Below, piece after piece: positions 8,970 through 18,719 of a stretch of DNA of 64,000 nt. The DNA is from Terriglobus tenax (lineage in GTDB: Bacteria > Acidobacteriota > Terriglobia > Terriglobales > Acidobacteriaceae): the NCBI RefSeq assembly GCF_025685395.1, contig NZ_JAGSYA010000004.1, forward strand, positions 558,001 to 622,000, in the 5' to 3' direction. Each line of letters opens with the position of its first letter. Positions within the stretch are counted from its first letter, which is position 1. The position numbers and the translations under genes are program-made. The notes under the pieces are model-generated. The model was not told the DNA's origin. It worked only from the letters and a program-made list of their open reading frames with translations, and ran no database searches.

Positions 8970-9000
8970 GCCGCTAAGAACGCCCCAGCGGGGCAGCGGC
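8970..9000. repeat. Nested GC-rich hairpin between the integrase remnant and the fibre operon
   Basis: GCCGCT (8970-8975) pairs with AGCGGC (8995-9000), enclosing GCCCC (8982-8986) and GGGGC (8990-8994) around AGC. It lies about 70 nt beyond the end of the recombinase remnant. There is no U-run after it, so a terminator role is uncertain. Confidence 0.35.
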
Positions 9001-9067
9001 AAATTAGCAGCTTCCTAAGCCAGCCTCCGCCAGCGGCTTCGGCAAGAACGGCTTAGAACGTACCGGG

Positions 9068-10488
9068 TCAGCGCGGCCTATGTCGCTGACCTCTCTTGCT
9101 CTTATCGTGCGTCTCTGCAGCCTTCGACGCCTTCGCTTTGGCGTCGTCACCATGTGGAAGCTCCCATCCCGTCATGCCCTGTAGCACGCGGTCCGCGTGC
9201 TTGATCGTGTTCACATGGCCATAGTGCTGTTCAATCATCTAGACGGACGTTCCCATCTGTTCAACCAGAAAATACACATCCACGCCCTCCTGTAATCGGA
9301 GAGTGGCATACGTGTGTCGAAAGCAATAGGTCGATCTCGGCACGCCCTGCGTGCCTTCGCGCAGGTTTGCTTTGTCCAGGAGATCGGCAATCAAAGAAAC
9401 ATAGAGACTCTTGGCAGGCTTGCCGTTCACCGTAGTAAAGACGCGATCTTCCAGCTCTGTTGCTTTGGATATCGAGCGGATACGTTCCAGATAATCTCCA
9501 ACACTCTTCGGAGCAACAAGCTTCCTGGATTTCCCTTTGCCCTGCACGAATAGCACAACAATCTCCCGTCCCTCGCGGTCTTTCGCGGGCATGATGTCAC
9601 GCCAGCGGAGGTTCTTCATCTCTGCTGGCCTCATGCCGGTATTACAGGAAATCAAGATCATGTTGTATGTGACAGTGCGATACCAGGTGCTTGATGGCTT
9701 GTCCGCTTCAGCGATCCATCTCCTGCCTACGGTATGGAGCTTGCGGTACTCCTCCAAAATGAACTCATCCCTCCGCATCGTCTTGAGTTTCGGGCGCTCG
9801 TCGTAACGCTGGCTCGCGGGAACGTACCGCTTCTTGATCGCGAAGTTCATCACAGCGCCGAAGATCGACATCTCGAAGCGGATGGTGGAATCACTGATAA
9901 AGGGAACCGCCTTCTCGGAAGGTTGAACCTCGATGGGTTTCAGAACCCTGATGCCCAGAGCGTTCTGTACTTTTGTTCGGCGCTCGGCCTCCTTCTCCGC
10001 AAACTCCTGGGCCAGTTCTCCGCTGACCTCGCGGACGCCATTTCGCTTAAGACGTCCCGCTCCGTTCACTCGTCGCCACGCCGGATAGCCGCCCCATAGC
10101 TCATCCCCGATCAAAATGCACCTGGGTGGAACCGACATACCTGTCCAAGGCTCCTTCGATGACGGCGCGAATTTTCTTGGGTCGCGCAGCACTGATCTCC
10201 CCACGATGCGCACGCGCCTCCTGCGTCAGCAGATACTCTCTGCCAACCTCACGGAACGGATGGTTGAACACCGGGACATCATGCTTCAGCCGGAACCGGA
10301 TATCGGCATCCTGGTCGAAGGCGCGTTCCCGCGCCACTTCCACATCGGTTGTCTTTAAGGGAGACGGTTTTGTAGCGGTCTGCTTTCGGAATTTTCATCC
10401 GGCAGTACCACATGCGATGTTCCACGTCGCCACGCCGGAAGATCACCAGCCCCGGCTTGAGTTCGGCTTTGTCGGTGACGAATGCCAT
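9068..10488 (-). pseudogene. Tyrosine recombinase (phage-type integrase), degraded
   Basis: An integrase can be read across three frames. It starts at ATG 10488 (MAFVTDKAELKPGLVIFRRG). The frame shifts near 10352 (SLK then TTDVEVARERAF) and again near 10108 (after VGSTQVHFDRG, continuing with DELWGGYPAWRR). The catalytic part is recognisable: NTGMRPAEMKNLRW with the first Arg, a GKGKSRKL hairpin, and CFRHTYATLRLQEG with the His/Arg box. QMGTSV is then followed by an in-frame TAG (9239-9241). Beyond the stop the same frame continues MIEQHYGHVNTIKHADRVLQ to TGA 9068-9070, so the C-terminal HYGH region is cut off. With two frameshifts and a nonsense codon it should be inactive. It probably marks the edge of an old integrated element covering the left part of the window. 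Confidence 0.8.
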
Positions 10489-10707
10489 ATCCGCCTCCTA
10501 TGAACTAAGACGCGTTCTGTGCATATTCTGTGCAGGTTTTTCCGCTAAATGTCAGATTCTTCGTAATTGTGCAGGAGTTGTACCGGGTTACTGAAAATGC
10601 TAAGTGGGCTATTTATAGATATTTACGATACAGCTCTCATCCTGTAAGAATCTGCTTCTCAAGCAAAAAACCGTCAGGGCACGGCTTCAGCCGTGCCGAA
10701 GAAATCC
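10489..10707. repeat. Gene-free stretch with a dispersed-repeat fragment and a perfect hairpin
   Basis: Between the recombinase remnant and the ClC terminator. TCATCCTGTAAGAATCTGCT at 10637-10656 is a fragment of the repeat family also found at 14249, 17709, 20000 and 20688. It is followed by a perfect hairpin, GGCACGGC TTCA GCCGTGCC, at 10678-10697. No ORF is supported here. Confidence 0.5.
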
Positions 10708-10742
10708 CCTAAGAAACAAGAATGCCGGCCTCGATGGCCGGC
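10708..10742 (-). terminator. Rho-independent terminator of the marR-ClC operon
   Basis: GCCGGCC (10724-10730) and GGCCGGC (10736-10742) form a 7-bp stem with a 5-nt loop. On the minus strand the stem is followed by ATTCTTGTTTCTT. It sits 25 nt after the ClC stop codon. Confidence 0.65.
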
Positions 10743-10766
10743 GTCCCCCAAACTTACAATCTTTCA

Positions 10767-12359
10767 TCACCGCCCCAGCGGCCACTTCATCCGGATAACC
10801 CGTTCCCGGTCGCCCTCGCGCTGGGCCGACTTCGCCCGCGCCTTCAGCAGGTCCATCATCCGCAACAGCCCCACGACATTCCCCGCCACATCCACCACCG
10901 GAATCACCTCGGCCTCGCTCAGCGCCATCTTCTCCGCCGCAGCCTTCAGCGTCTCACCCTCACCAATCGACATCTCCGGCGCGTCCAGCGGGCCCTCCAC
11001 GAGGGACATCACCTCGCCCACCGTCACCATTTCCAGTGGATCGACCCCATACTCCCGCGACAGGTGCTTGCCCTTGCGGCTCAGCCCCGCCGTCAGCATG
11101 CTGCGCGGCTGCAGCAGGGCGCTCAAAGCATAGGCCGTCATGCAGGCCAGCAGTACCGGCAGCGTCAGGCCGCCGTTATGCGTCAGTTCCACCGCCAGCA
11201 TCGCACTGGTCAGCGGAGCTCCTATCGACGCCGCCAGCAGACTCACCATGCCCACAGCCGCCCACGCTCCGGGGGAGATCCACGGTAGCCAATGCCCCAT
11301 CGCCGCCCCCGACGCCGCGCCAATCATCAGCAGCGGAGCCAGGATGCCGCCCGCGGTGTTCGAACTCAGCGACCCCACCCAGATGACCACCTTCACCGTC
11401 AGCACGCCCAGCACCAGCGTCCAGGTCCAGTCCTGGTTCACAAAGTCGGTAATCGTTCCGTAGCCCACGCCAAGCGCGCGCGGAAAGAAATATCCGCCCA
11501 CACCCACAATCAGGCCACCCAGCGCCGGATACCACATCCAGTGGATCGGCAGTTTCTCCCACTGCGCTTCGCACCAATGAATTGCGGTATTTAGCCCAAT
11601 GGCCAGAAACGCCATCACCACACCCACGGCCAACGCTCCAACAAGCGCCTGGTGATGCATCACCACCGTCGTTGGCGGCATGGCGAAGATCGGTGCCGCG
11701 CCCAGCAGCAGACGTCGCACCGCAGCCGCTGTCACACATGCCATCGTCACCGGAACCAGGCTGCGCGGTCTCCACTCAAACAGCAGCAGTTCCACTGCCA
11801 GCAGCACCGCACTCAGGGGACAATAAAACGCCGCCGCCATACCCGCCGCGGCACCAGCCACCAGCATCACGCTGCGTTCCGCATCCGTCAGCGGAAGCAG
11901 CTGACCCAGCACGCTGCCCACGGCCCCGCCGGAGGCAATCACCGGGCCTTCCGCGCCGAACGGGCCACCGCTGCCAATCGAAATCGCCGTCGCCACCGGC
12001 TTCAGCACCGCAACCTTTGGGTCAACCTTAGCGCCGCCAAACACCACGGCTTCCACAGCCTCCGGCATACCGTGGCCGCGAATATTCTTCGCCCCGTAGC
12101 GGGCAATGGCGCCAACCATCAATCCACCAACCACCGGGATAAAAATGCTCCACCAGTGCATCGGAGCGTCCGCGGGCTCAACCTCAACAAACGCCCAGCG
12201 GTGAAAGTAAAATAGGTTCGTTGCCAGCCCAATCAGCCGGATCAGCACCCACGCCAGCACCGCACACACCGCACCCAGGCCAGCCGCCAACACGCTGACC
12301 ACAATCATGCGGCTGTCGGCTGAGTAATCCCTCAGCGTACTCGCACCACTTTTGCTCAC
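10767..12359 (-). CDS. ClC-family chloride channel/transporter with C-terminal CBS region
   Basis: A 530-residue polytopic membrane protein moving Cl- (or a related anion), probably coupled to H+. The family selectivity segments are visible: GHGMPEAVEAV (about 95-105), GPFGAEGPVIASGG with the gating glutamate at about Glu137, a GGILAPLLMIG stretch, and the IGAPLTSAMLAVEL repeat half. In the helix FYCPLSAVLLAVELLLFE, the position matching the internal proton glutamate Glu203 of E. coli ClC appears to be Leu191 next to Glu190, so proton coupling is uncertain. The last ~90 residues (VTVGEVMS..., IPVVDVAGNVVGLLRMMDLL) are a CBS-type regulatory region. ATG 12359 overlaps the stop of the upstream MarR gene (ATGA), so the two are co-translated. 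Confidence 0.9.
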   Translation of the reverse strand: MSKSGASTLRDYSADSRMIVVSVLAAGLGAVCAVLAWVLIRLIGLATNLFYFHRWAFVEVEPADAPMHWWSIFIPVVGGLMVGAIARYGAKNIRGHGMPEAVEAVVFGGAKVDPKVAVLKPVATAISIGSGGPFGAEGPVIASGGAVGSVLGQLLPLTDAERSVMLVAGAAAGMAAAFYCPLSAVLLAVELLLFEWRPRSLVPVTMACVTAAAVRRLLLGAAPIFAMPPTTVVMHHQALVGALAVGVVMAFLAIGLNTAIHWCEAQWEKLPIHWMWYPALGGLIVGVGGYFFPRALGVGYGTITDFVNQDWTWTLVLGVLTVKVVIWVGSLSSNTAGGILAPLLMIGAASGAAMGHWLPWISPGAWAAVGMVSLLAASIGAPLTSAMLAVELTHNGGLTLPVLLACMTAYALSALLQPRSMLTAGLSRKGKHLSREYGVDPLEMVTVGEVMSLVEGPLDAPEMSIGEGETLKAAAEKMALSEAEVIPVVDVAGNVVGLLRMMDLLKARAKSAQREGDRERVIRMKWPLGR

Positions 12360-12760
12360 TTGGTCAATACCTTCTCCAGGGCCTGCCGGACACCAGGCCC
12401 TACCCGCTCCAGTTCGGTGAGATGCCGCTCCACCAGTCGCGCCAGAACCCGCTCTCCGCGCGGCGTCAATTTCAGCACCACCTTACGCGCATCCAGAAGG
12501 TCGCGCTTGCGAAGAAGCAGCTCCTCTTCCACCGCGCGTCCCACCAGTTCCACCGCCGAGTTGTGCTTCAGAAACATCCGTTCGGCCACGTACGCAATCG
12601 TCGCCGGCTCCCTGGCCGCGGCCACAACTTGCATCAACTGGTACTGCTGCGCCCGGATTCCTTCCTGCTCAGCCGCCTCTTCGCTGAAGCTCAAAAAACT
12701 GCGCAGTACATAGCGGAACTCCGCCAGCAGTTCCACCCGGTTCAAATCAATCTTCAGCAC
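12356..12760 (-). CDS. MarR-family transcriptional regulator
   Basis: A 134-residue winged-helix protein. The N-terminal helix (RVELLAEFRYVLRSFLSFSEEAAEQEG) is followed by QYQLMQVVAA, the recognition region AERMFLKHNSAVELVGRAVEEELL and a wing (RDLLDARKVVLKLTPRGERVL). The size and the Asp-Arg-type wing are normal for MarR dimers that release DNA on binding small ligands. It is the first gene of a two-gene unit with the ClC transporter, and a dyad lies just upstream of its start. Autoregulation and control of the transporter are likely by analogy with other MarR operons; the signal is unknown. Confidence 0.85.
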   Translation of the reverse strand: MLKIDLNRVELLAEFRYVLRSFLSFSEEAAEQEGIRAQQYQLMQVVAAAREPATIAYVAERMFLKHNSAVELVGRAVEEELLLRKRDLLDARKVVLKLTPRGERVLARLVERHLTELERVGPGVRQALEKVLTK

Positions 12761-12762
12761 AT

Positions 12763-12784
12763 ATATATCGTATCACGATGTATT
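12763..12784. promoter_or_regulatory. Candidate MarR operator
   Basis: ATCGT-ATC-ACGAT (12768-12780) lies within an AT-rich, nearly symmetric stretch immediately ahead of the marR start codon at 12760. The position and dyad symmetry suit an autoregulatory site. Confidence 0.5.
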
Positions 12785-12931
12785 TATGGACAACTCCCCA
12801 TGCGCAGTTCCCACTACGTCGGGATGGGCTCAGTACCACTCCATACCGCTAACCGTCTCAGTCTTTCCTGACATCGGAGAACTGACACCCGAGAACTTAG
12901 TAAACTGTTCTTTTACCGGAGAATCCAAGCA

Positions 12932-14242
12932 ATGATCGCGCGCTATACCCGCCCCGAGATGGGCAAGATCTGGTCTGACGAGAACAAGTTTGCCTCCTGG
13001 CTCAAGGTTGAGCTGGCCGCCACCGATACCCTCGCCGACTTCGGCATCGTCCCCAAAGAGGCCGCCCTCGAGCTGCGCGAGAAGGCAAAATTCGACGTCG
13101 CCCGTATCCGCGAGATTGAGCTGGACACCCGCCACGACGTCATCGCCTTCACCACCAACGTCGCCGAGAACGTCGGCCCCGCCAGCCGCTGGCTGCACTA
13201 CGGCCTTACCTCCACTGACGTGGTGGACACCGCCCAGGCACTGCAGCTTGCCAGTGCCAACGCCATCCTCCGCGAAGGCATCCTCAAGCTCATCCTCGTG
13301 CTCAAGCGCCGCGCCCTCGAGTTCAAGCACACCCCCATGATCGGCCGCACCCACGGCGTCCACGCCGAGCCCACCACCTACGGGCTCCGCCTCCTCCTCT
13401 GGTACGCCGAGATGCACCGCAACCTGCGCCGTTTCGACGCCGCAGCCGAGGACATGCGCGTCGGCAAGCTCTCCGGAGCCGTCGGCAGCTTCGGCCACCT
13501 GAAGCCCCAGCATGAAGAGCGCATCTGCGCCTCGCTCGGTCTTCGGCCCGCGGAAGTCTCCACCCAGGTGCTCCAGCGCGACCGCCACGCCGCCTACATC
13601 ACCACGCTGGCCGTCATCGCCAGCACGCTCGACAAGATTGCCACCGACTGCCGCCACCTGCAGCGCACGGAAGTCCGTGAGGCCGAGGAGTTCTTCTCCG
13701 CCAAGCAGAAGGGCTCCAGCGCCATGCCGCACAAGCGCAACCCCATCACGGCAGAGAACATCTGCGGCCTCGCCCGCGTCATCCGCGGCAACGCCCAGGT
13801 CGCTCTGGAGAACGTTGCTCTCTGGCACGAACGCGATATCTCCCACTCCTCCGCCGAGCGCGTCATCCTGCCCGATACCACCATCGCCCTCGACTACATC
13901 CTGGAGAAGACCTCAAACCTCATCGACAAGCTGCTGGTCTACCCCGCGCGCATGATGAAGAACCTCGAGCTCACCGGCGGCCTCGTCTTCTCCGGCCAGC
14001 TCCTGCTCGACCTCGCCGAATCCGGCCTGTTGCGCGAAGACGCCTACAAGCTCGTCCAGTCGCACGCCATGGCCGCCTGGCAGAACGAGGGCGAAGGCCC
14101 CACCTTCAAGCAGCGCATCGCCGCCGAACCTGAAATCACCAGCCGCCTCTCGCAGGAAAAGATCGCCCTGGCCTTCACCTTCGAACGCCAGCTCGCCAAT
14201 GTCGATACCATCTTCGAACGAGTCCTGGCCGAACACGCATAA
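12932..14242 (+). CDS. purB: Adenylosuccinate lyase
   Basis: A 436-residue cytoplasmic enzyme of purine synthesis. It releases fumarate from SAICAR and from adenylosuccinate. Typical features: MIARYTRPEMGKIWSDENKF at the N-terminus, HYGLTSTDVVDTA, the GRTHGVHAEPTTYG block with the catalytic His, and the fumarase/aspartase signature SSAMPHKRNPITAENICGLA (about residues 263-282) with the mobile Ser. Length matches the tetrameric bacterial PurB family. ATG 12932 is preceded by CCGGAGAA. It is a single gene between the divergent marR and the convergent oxyR, with a repeat-type hairpin element after its stop. Confidence 0.96.
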   Translation: MIARYTRPEMGKIWSDENKFASWLKVELAATDTLADFGIVPKEAALELREKAKFDVARIREIELDTRHDVIAFTTNVAENVGPASRWLHYGLTSTDVVDTAQALQLASANAILREGILKLILVLKRRALEFKHTPMIGRTHGVHAEPTTYGLRLLLWYAEMHRNLRRFDAAAEDMRVGKLSGAVGSFGHLKPQHEERICASLGLRPAEVSTQVLQRDRHAAYITTLAVIASTLDKIATDCRHLQRTEVREAEEFFSAKQKGSSAMPHKRNPITAENICGLARVIRGNAQVALENVALWHERDISHSSAERVILPDTTIALDYILEKTSNLIDKLLVYPARMMKNLELTGGLVFSGQLLLDLAESGLLREDAYKLVQSHAMAAWQNEGEGPTFKQRIAAEPEITSRLSQEKIALAFTFERQLANVDTIFERVLAEHA

Positions 14243-14248
14243 GCCCAC

Positions 14249-14340
14249 AGCAGATTCCTCCCGTTCTCCGTTGCACCTTCTTGGAGGTGTCATCCCGGCC
14301 AGCTTGCCGGCTGGGGTAGAGGGCAGCGGAGGAATCTGCT
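14249..14340. repeat. Intergenic inverted-repeat element between convergent purB and oxyR
   Basis: AGCAGATTCCTCC (14249-14261) and GGAGGAATCTGCT (14328-14340) are perfect 13-bp inverted repeats. They enclose a smaller CCAGC/GCTGG stem and a GTCATCCCGGCC segment. The right arm matches the dispersed repeat at 20000 and 20688. Placed between two convergent genes, it may act as a two-way terminator. Confidence 0.6.
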
Positions 14341-14401
14341 TTTCCCTGTCCCGTCCCCACCGCTCCTTCTCGTCGACCACGTTGACCGGATACCGCTGGA
14401 G

Positions 14402-15286
14402 CTAACTCGCCTTCTTCTCCCGCTTCCGTATCCCCGCCAGAAATGCCTGCTGCACGCGATTAAAACTTCTCCCTCGCAGCACCGCTGCCACCACCGTCCG
14501 GATCGCCCGGCTCTCCTTCAACGGCACGTAGCAGCAGTTCGCACTGCGGTCGATCGCCATCTCCGGCACCAGCGTCACCCCCAGCCCCGCGGCCACCATT
14601 CCCAGCAGGCTGCTGAACTGTCCGCTCTCGAAGGACACCGTCGGGCTGATCCGCGCGCTATGGCAGGCCGCCAGGCTAAGGTCACGGAAGCAGTGGCCAT
14701 CGCGCAGCATCACGAACGACTCCTCGCGCAACTCCTTCAAAGAAACTGCCTCTGCATTCGCCAATGCATGCTCCTTCGGCAGCACCGCAAACAGCGGCTC
14801 GGTACGGATAGGAATCGTCTCCAAGTCCTTATGGCGCAGCGGAAGCGCGAGGATCGCAACATCAATCGACAGATCGCGCAGGGCTTCCACCAGCAAGGGA
14901 GTCGTCTCCTCCACAATGCGCAGCTTCGCCTCCGGATAGCGCCGCGTAAACAACGCTGTATAGCGCGGCATCAGGTACGGCGCAATGGTTGGGATCACAC
15001 CGACCCCGACACTTCCCCGCAGGTCCGTCTCCTTGCTCGTAACGCTTGCGCGCGCGGCTTCCATCTGTTCCAGCACACTGCGCGCATGCGGCAGAAATGC
15101 ACGTCCCGCCTCGGTCAGCCGGATGCTGCGTCCCAGCCGGTCAAACAGCTTCGCGCCCAGGTCCTCTTCCAGCTTCAGCACCTGCTGCGACAGCGACGGC
15201 TGGGCCACTTGACAGCGCTCCGCGGCGCGGCTGAAACTGCCCGTCTCGGCGATGGCACACACATAGCGCAGCTGGTGAAATTCCAT
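14402..15286 (-). CDS. oxyR: Hydrogen-peroxide sensor OxyR (LysR family)
   Basis: A 294-residue LysR-type regulator with an N-terminal helix-turn-helix (TGSFSRAAERCQVAQPSLSQ, residues 15-34). The C-terminal sensor domain contains DGHCFRDLSLAAC. Counting places the two cysteines at Cys199 and Cys208, exactly the E. coli OxyR peroxide-sensing pair that forms the activating disulfide, with the Asp-Gly-His-Cys context kept. GLGVTLVPEMAID also matches OxyR. It is divergent from katG, its classic target, and a consensus OxyR half-site overlaps its own start codon, so negative autoregulation is likely. Confidence 0.95.
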   Translation of the reverse strand: MEFHQLRYVCAIAETGSFSRAAERCQVAQPSLSQQVLKLEEDLGAKLFDRLGRSIRLTEAGRAFLPHARSVLEQMEAARASVTSKETDLRGSVGVGVIPTIAPYLMPRYTALFTRRYPEAKLRIVEETTPLLVEALRDLSIDVAILALPLRHKDLETIPIRTEPLFAVLPKEHALANAEAVSLKELREESFVMLRDGHCFRDLSLAACHSARISPTVSFESGQFSSLLGMVAAGLGVTLVPEMAIDRSANCCYVPLKESRAIRTVVAAVLRGRSFNRVQQAFLAGIRKREKKAS

Positions 15287-15321
15287 AGTTAAAAACTATA
15301 CGCCGCATGCGAATCATGTAT
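15285..15321. promoter_or_regulatory. OxyR-binding site in the oxyR-katG intergenic region
   Basis: ATAGTTAAAAACTAT at 15285-15299 matches the OxyR element ATAG-N7-CTAT exactly. One and a half helical turns on, ATGCGAATCATGTAT at 15307-15321 is a weaker second element in the expected 22-bp register. The first element overlaps the oxyR ATG; katG starts about 100 nt further on. Confidence 0.8.
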
Positions 15322-15411
15322 TGGAGTTATGGCATCTGTCAGTGCTAGAGTCATCTTCGTCATCCGTTATGTGGCTTGTTCCAAGCCTGCAACACAACGA
15401 ACCAAATGTAA

Positions 15412-17622
<2,211 letters not shown>

Positions 17623-17641
17623 ACCAAAACCAAAACCAAAC

Positions 17642-17676
17642 GCCCGGCTCCTCTTCGGAGAGCCGGGCATTTTCTT
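17642..17676 (+). terminator. Rho-independent terminator of katG
   Basis: GCCCGGCTC (17642-17650) and GAGCCGGGC (17660-17668) form a perfect 9-bp stem followed by ATTTTCTTT. It lies 20 nt after the katG stop. Confidence 0.9.
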
Positions 17677-17708
17677 TGCAGAACGCTCTGCGGAATCTCC
17701 CCTGTTTT

Positions 17709-17820
17709 GTCATCTCGTAGGAAGCGCAGTAGCGGGACCTGCTTCCCGCTACTGCCTTTCTCGTCCTTTGTCATCCTGTAAGGACCTGCTTCTCACCTCA
17801 CCCCGTTCTTTCAGGAACGG
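17709..17820. repeat. Two tandem copies of the dispersed intergenic repeat plus a hairpin
   Basis: GTCATCTCGTAGGAAGCGC... at 17709 contains a perfect CAGTAGCGGG/CCCGCTACTG stem (17727-17736 and 17745-17754). A second copy, TCATCCTGTAAGGACCTGCT, at 17771-17790 nearly matches the one at 10637. CCGTTC/GAACGG at 17803-17820 adds another small hairpin. The stretch between the katG terminator and 17887 holds no gene I can support. Confidence 0.55.
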
Positions 17821-17887
17821 CCGCAGCCTTCGCTAAAACAGAAAAACCTTCAGCCAGCGCGCGCCAAGAGGGAAGTATGTATTTTAA

Positions 17888-17915
17888 AATATATACCTAC
17901 CGGTAGGTATATATT
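17888..17915. promoter_or_regulatory. 28-bp perfect palindrome, candidate TetR-type operator
   Basis: The sequence is perfectly self-complementary over 28 bp, centred between 17901 and 17902, with core ACCTACCGGTAGGT and TA-rich flanks. It lies about 50 nt ahead of the outer-membrane protein gene at 17967. The TACC(T)AC-CGGTAGGTA pattern is typical of TetR-family operators. No TetR gene is visible in the window. Confidence 0.7.
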
Positions 17916-17966
17916 AAGGAGACGTTGCCTGCTCCCCTTTCACGGCAACGACAAGGAGCTGAATTC

Positions 17967-18578
17967 ATGAATAGACTCATTGGCAGCCTGCTCTTCATCC
18001 TGGCATTCCCGGGCTTCGTACGTGCGCAGGCCGTTGAAGCGACCATCTCCATGCCCAGACAACAAGTCGCCGTTCTCGGCAGCGGTATCTTCACCCGCAA
18101 GATCACCGACGCTGGCGTAACCTACAAGCCCACCTCTTCCGGTGGCGGAAGCTTTACCTATCGCTTCAACATCAACCGCTGGCTGGGGGTGGAAGCCGAT
18201 TACGACTTCTTCCGGAATTCGCAAAAGTACCTTACCTCCAACTCCTCGTATGAGCTCAGGACCAATCTCCATGCTGCCAGTGGAGCGGTTGTCATCAACC
18301 TCCCCAACCCCCTCACCAAACGCATGAAGTCCTACTTCCTTGCCGGTGGCGGCGGCCTCATGTTCCATCCCCGCGACACCGAGTTGATCGATCCGCAGTT
18401 CAAACCCGCCATCGTCTTCGGCGGCGGAGTCGATATCCCCGTCTCCCGCCATCTCGCGATCCGGGGGCAGGCCAAAACCTTCCTCTACAAAGCTCCCGAC
18501 TTCAAGGTTGAAAGCATCCGAACCAACAAGTACGCCCAGGGAATGGTCCCGTCCGTCGGCCTGGTATATAGCTTCTGA
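17967..18578 (+). CDS. Outer-membrane beta-barrel protein (porin-like)
   Basis: A 203-residue exported protein. Start chosen at ATG 17967 because AAGGAG lies 8 nt upstream and a clean signal peptide follows (MNRLIGSLLFILAFPGFVRAQ); a longer frame from 17925 lacks both. The mature part shows amphipathic strands (SFTYRFNINRWLGVEADYDF, YFLAGGGGLMFHP, IVFGGGVDIPV, HLAIRGQAKTFLY) and ends in an aromatic residue (LVYSF), the usual signal for outer-membrane barrel insertion. Size fits small 8-stranded barrels of the OmpA/OmpW type. Ligand unknown. The 28-bp palindrome ahead of it suggests tight repression by a TetR-type regulator encoded elsewhere. Confidence 0.8.
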   Translation: MNRLIGSLLFILAFPGFVRAQAVEATISMPRQQVAVLGSGIFTRKITDAGVTYKPTSSGGGSFTYRFNINRWLGVEADYDFFRNSQKYLTSNSSYELRTNLHAASGAVVINLPNPLTKRMKSYFLAGGGGLMFHPRDTELIDPQFKPAIVFGGGVDIPVSRHLAIRGQAKTFLYKAPDFKVESIRTNKYAQGMVPSVGLVYSF

Positions 18579-18719
18579 TCCGTGAACCTCTCTCCAGTTT
18601 CGGCACGGAGGGAGGTTCACTTCGCACAATTGGTCAGTCCACTGATTGACTCTCCTCTCCCACAGCAGATACCCTTTCCTCCGGAAACATCCATATCTCC
18701 CGAAAGTGGTTCACCCCTT

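Larger units (their letters stand above)
8676..9067 (-). other. Gene-free stretch: structured leader upstream of the fibre/RHS operon
   Basis: No convincing ORF. On the minus strand, toward the first fibre gene, a TATATA box lies near 8863-8868. The putative leader contains several small perfect stems: 8806-8821 (AAGGTC/GACCTT, 4-nt loop), CCGTCAG/CTGACGG between about 8743 and 8772 with a nested AGCC/GGCT, and GGGCT/AGCCC at 8713-8725. TTAATC/GATTAA occurs at 8835-8850. This looks like a structured 5' leader rather than a simple promoter. I could not match it to a known riboswitch. Confidence 0.4.

Noticed and set aside
9000-9060. Possible integron attC-like site near the recombinase remnant
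   Set aside because: TAAGCC/GGCTTA pairing is present, but the GTTRRRY and RYYYAAC core sites are missing, and the recombinase is phage-type, not IntI.
12830-13846. 338-residue minus-strand frame opposite purB
   Set aside because: Gly/Ala/Val/Glu-rich mirror of purB codons with no recognisable domain. purB is complete on the other strand.
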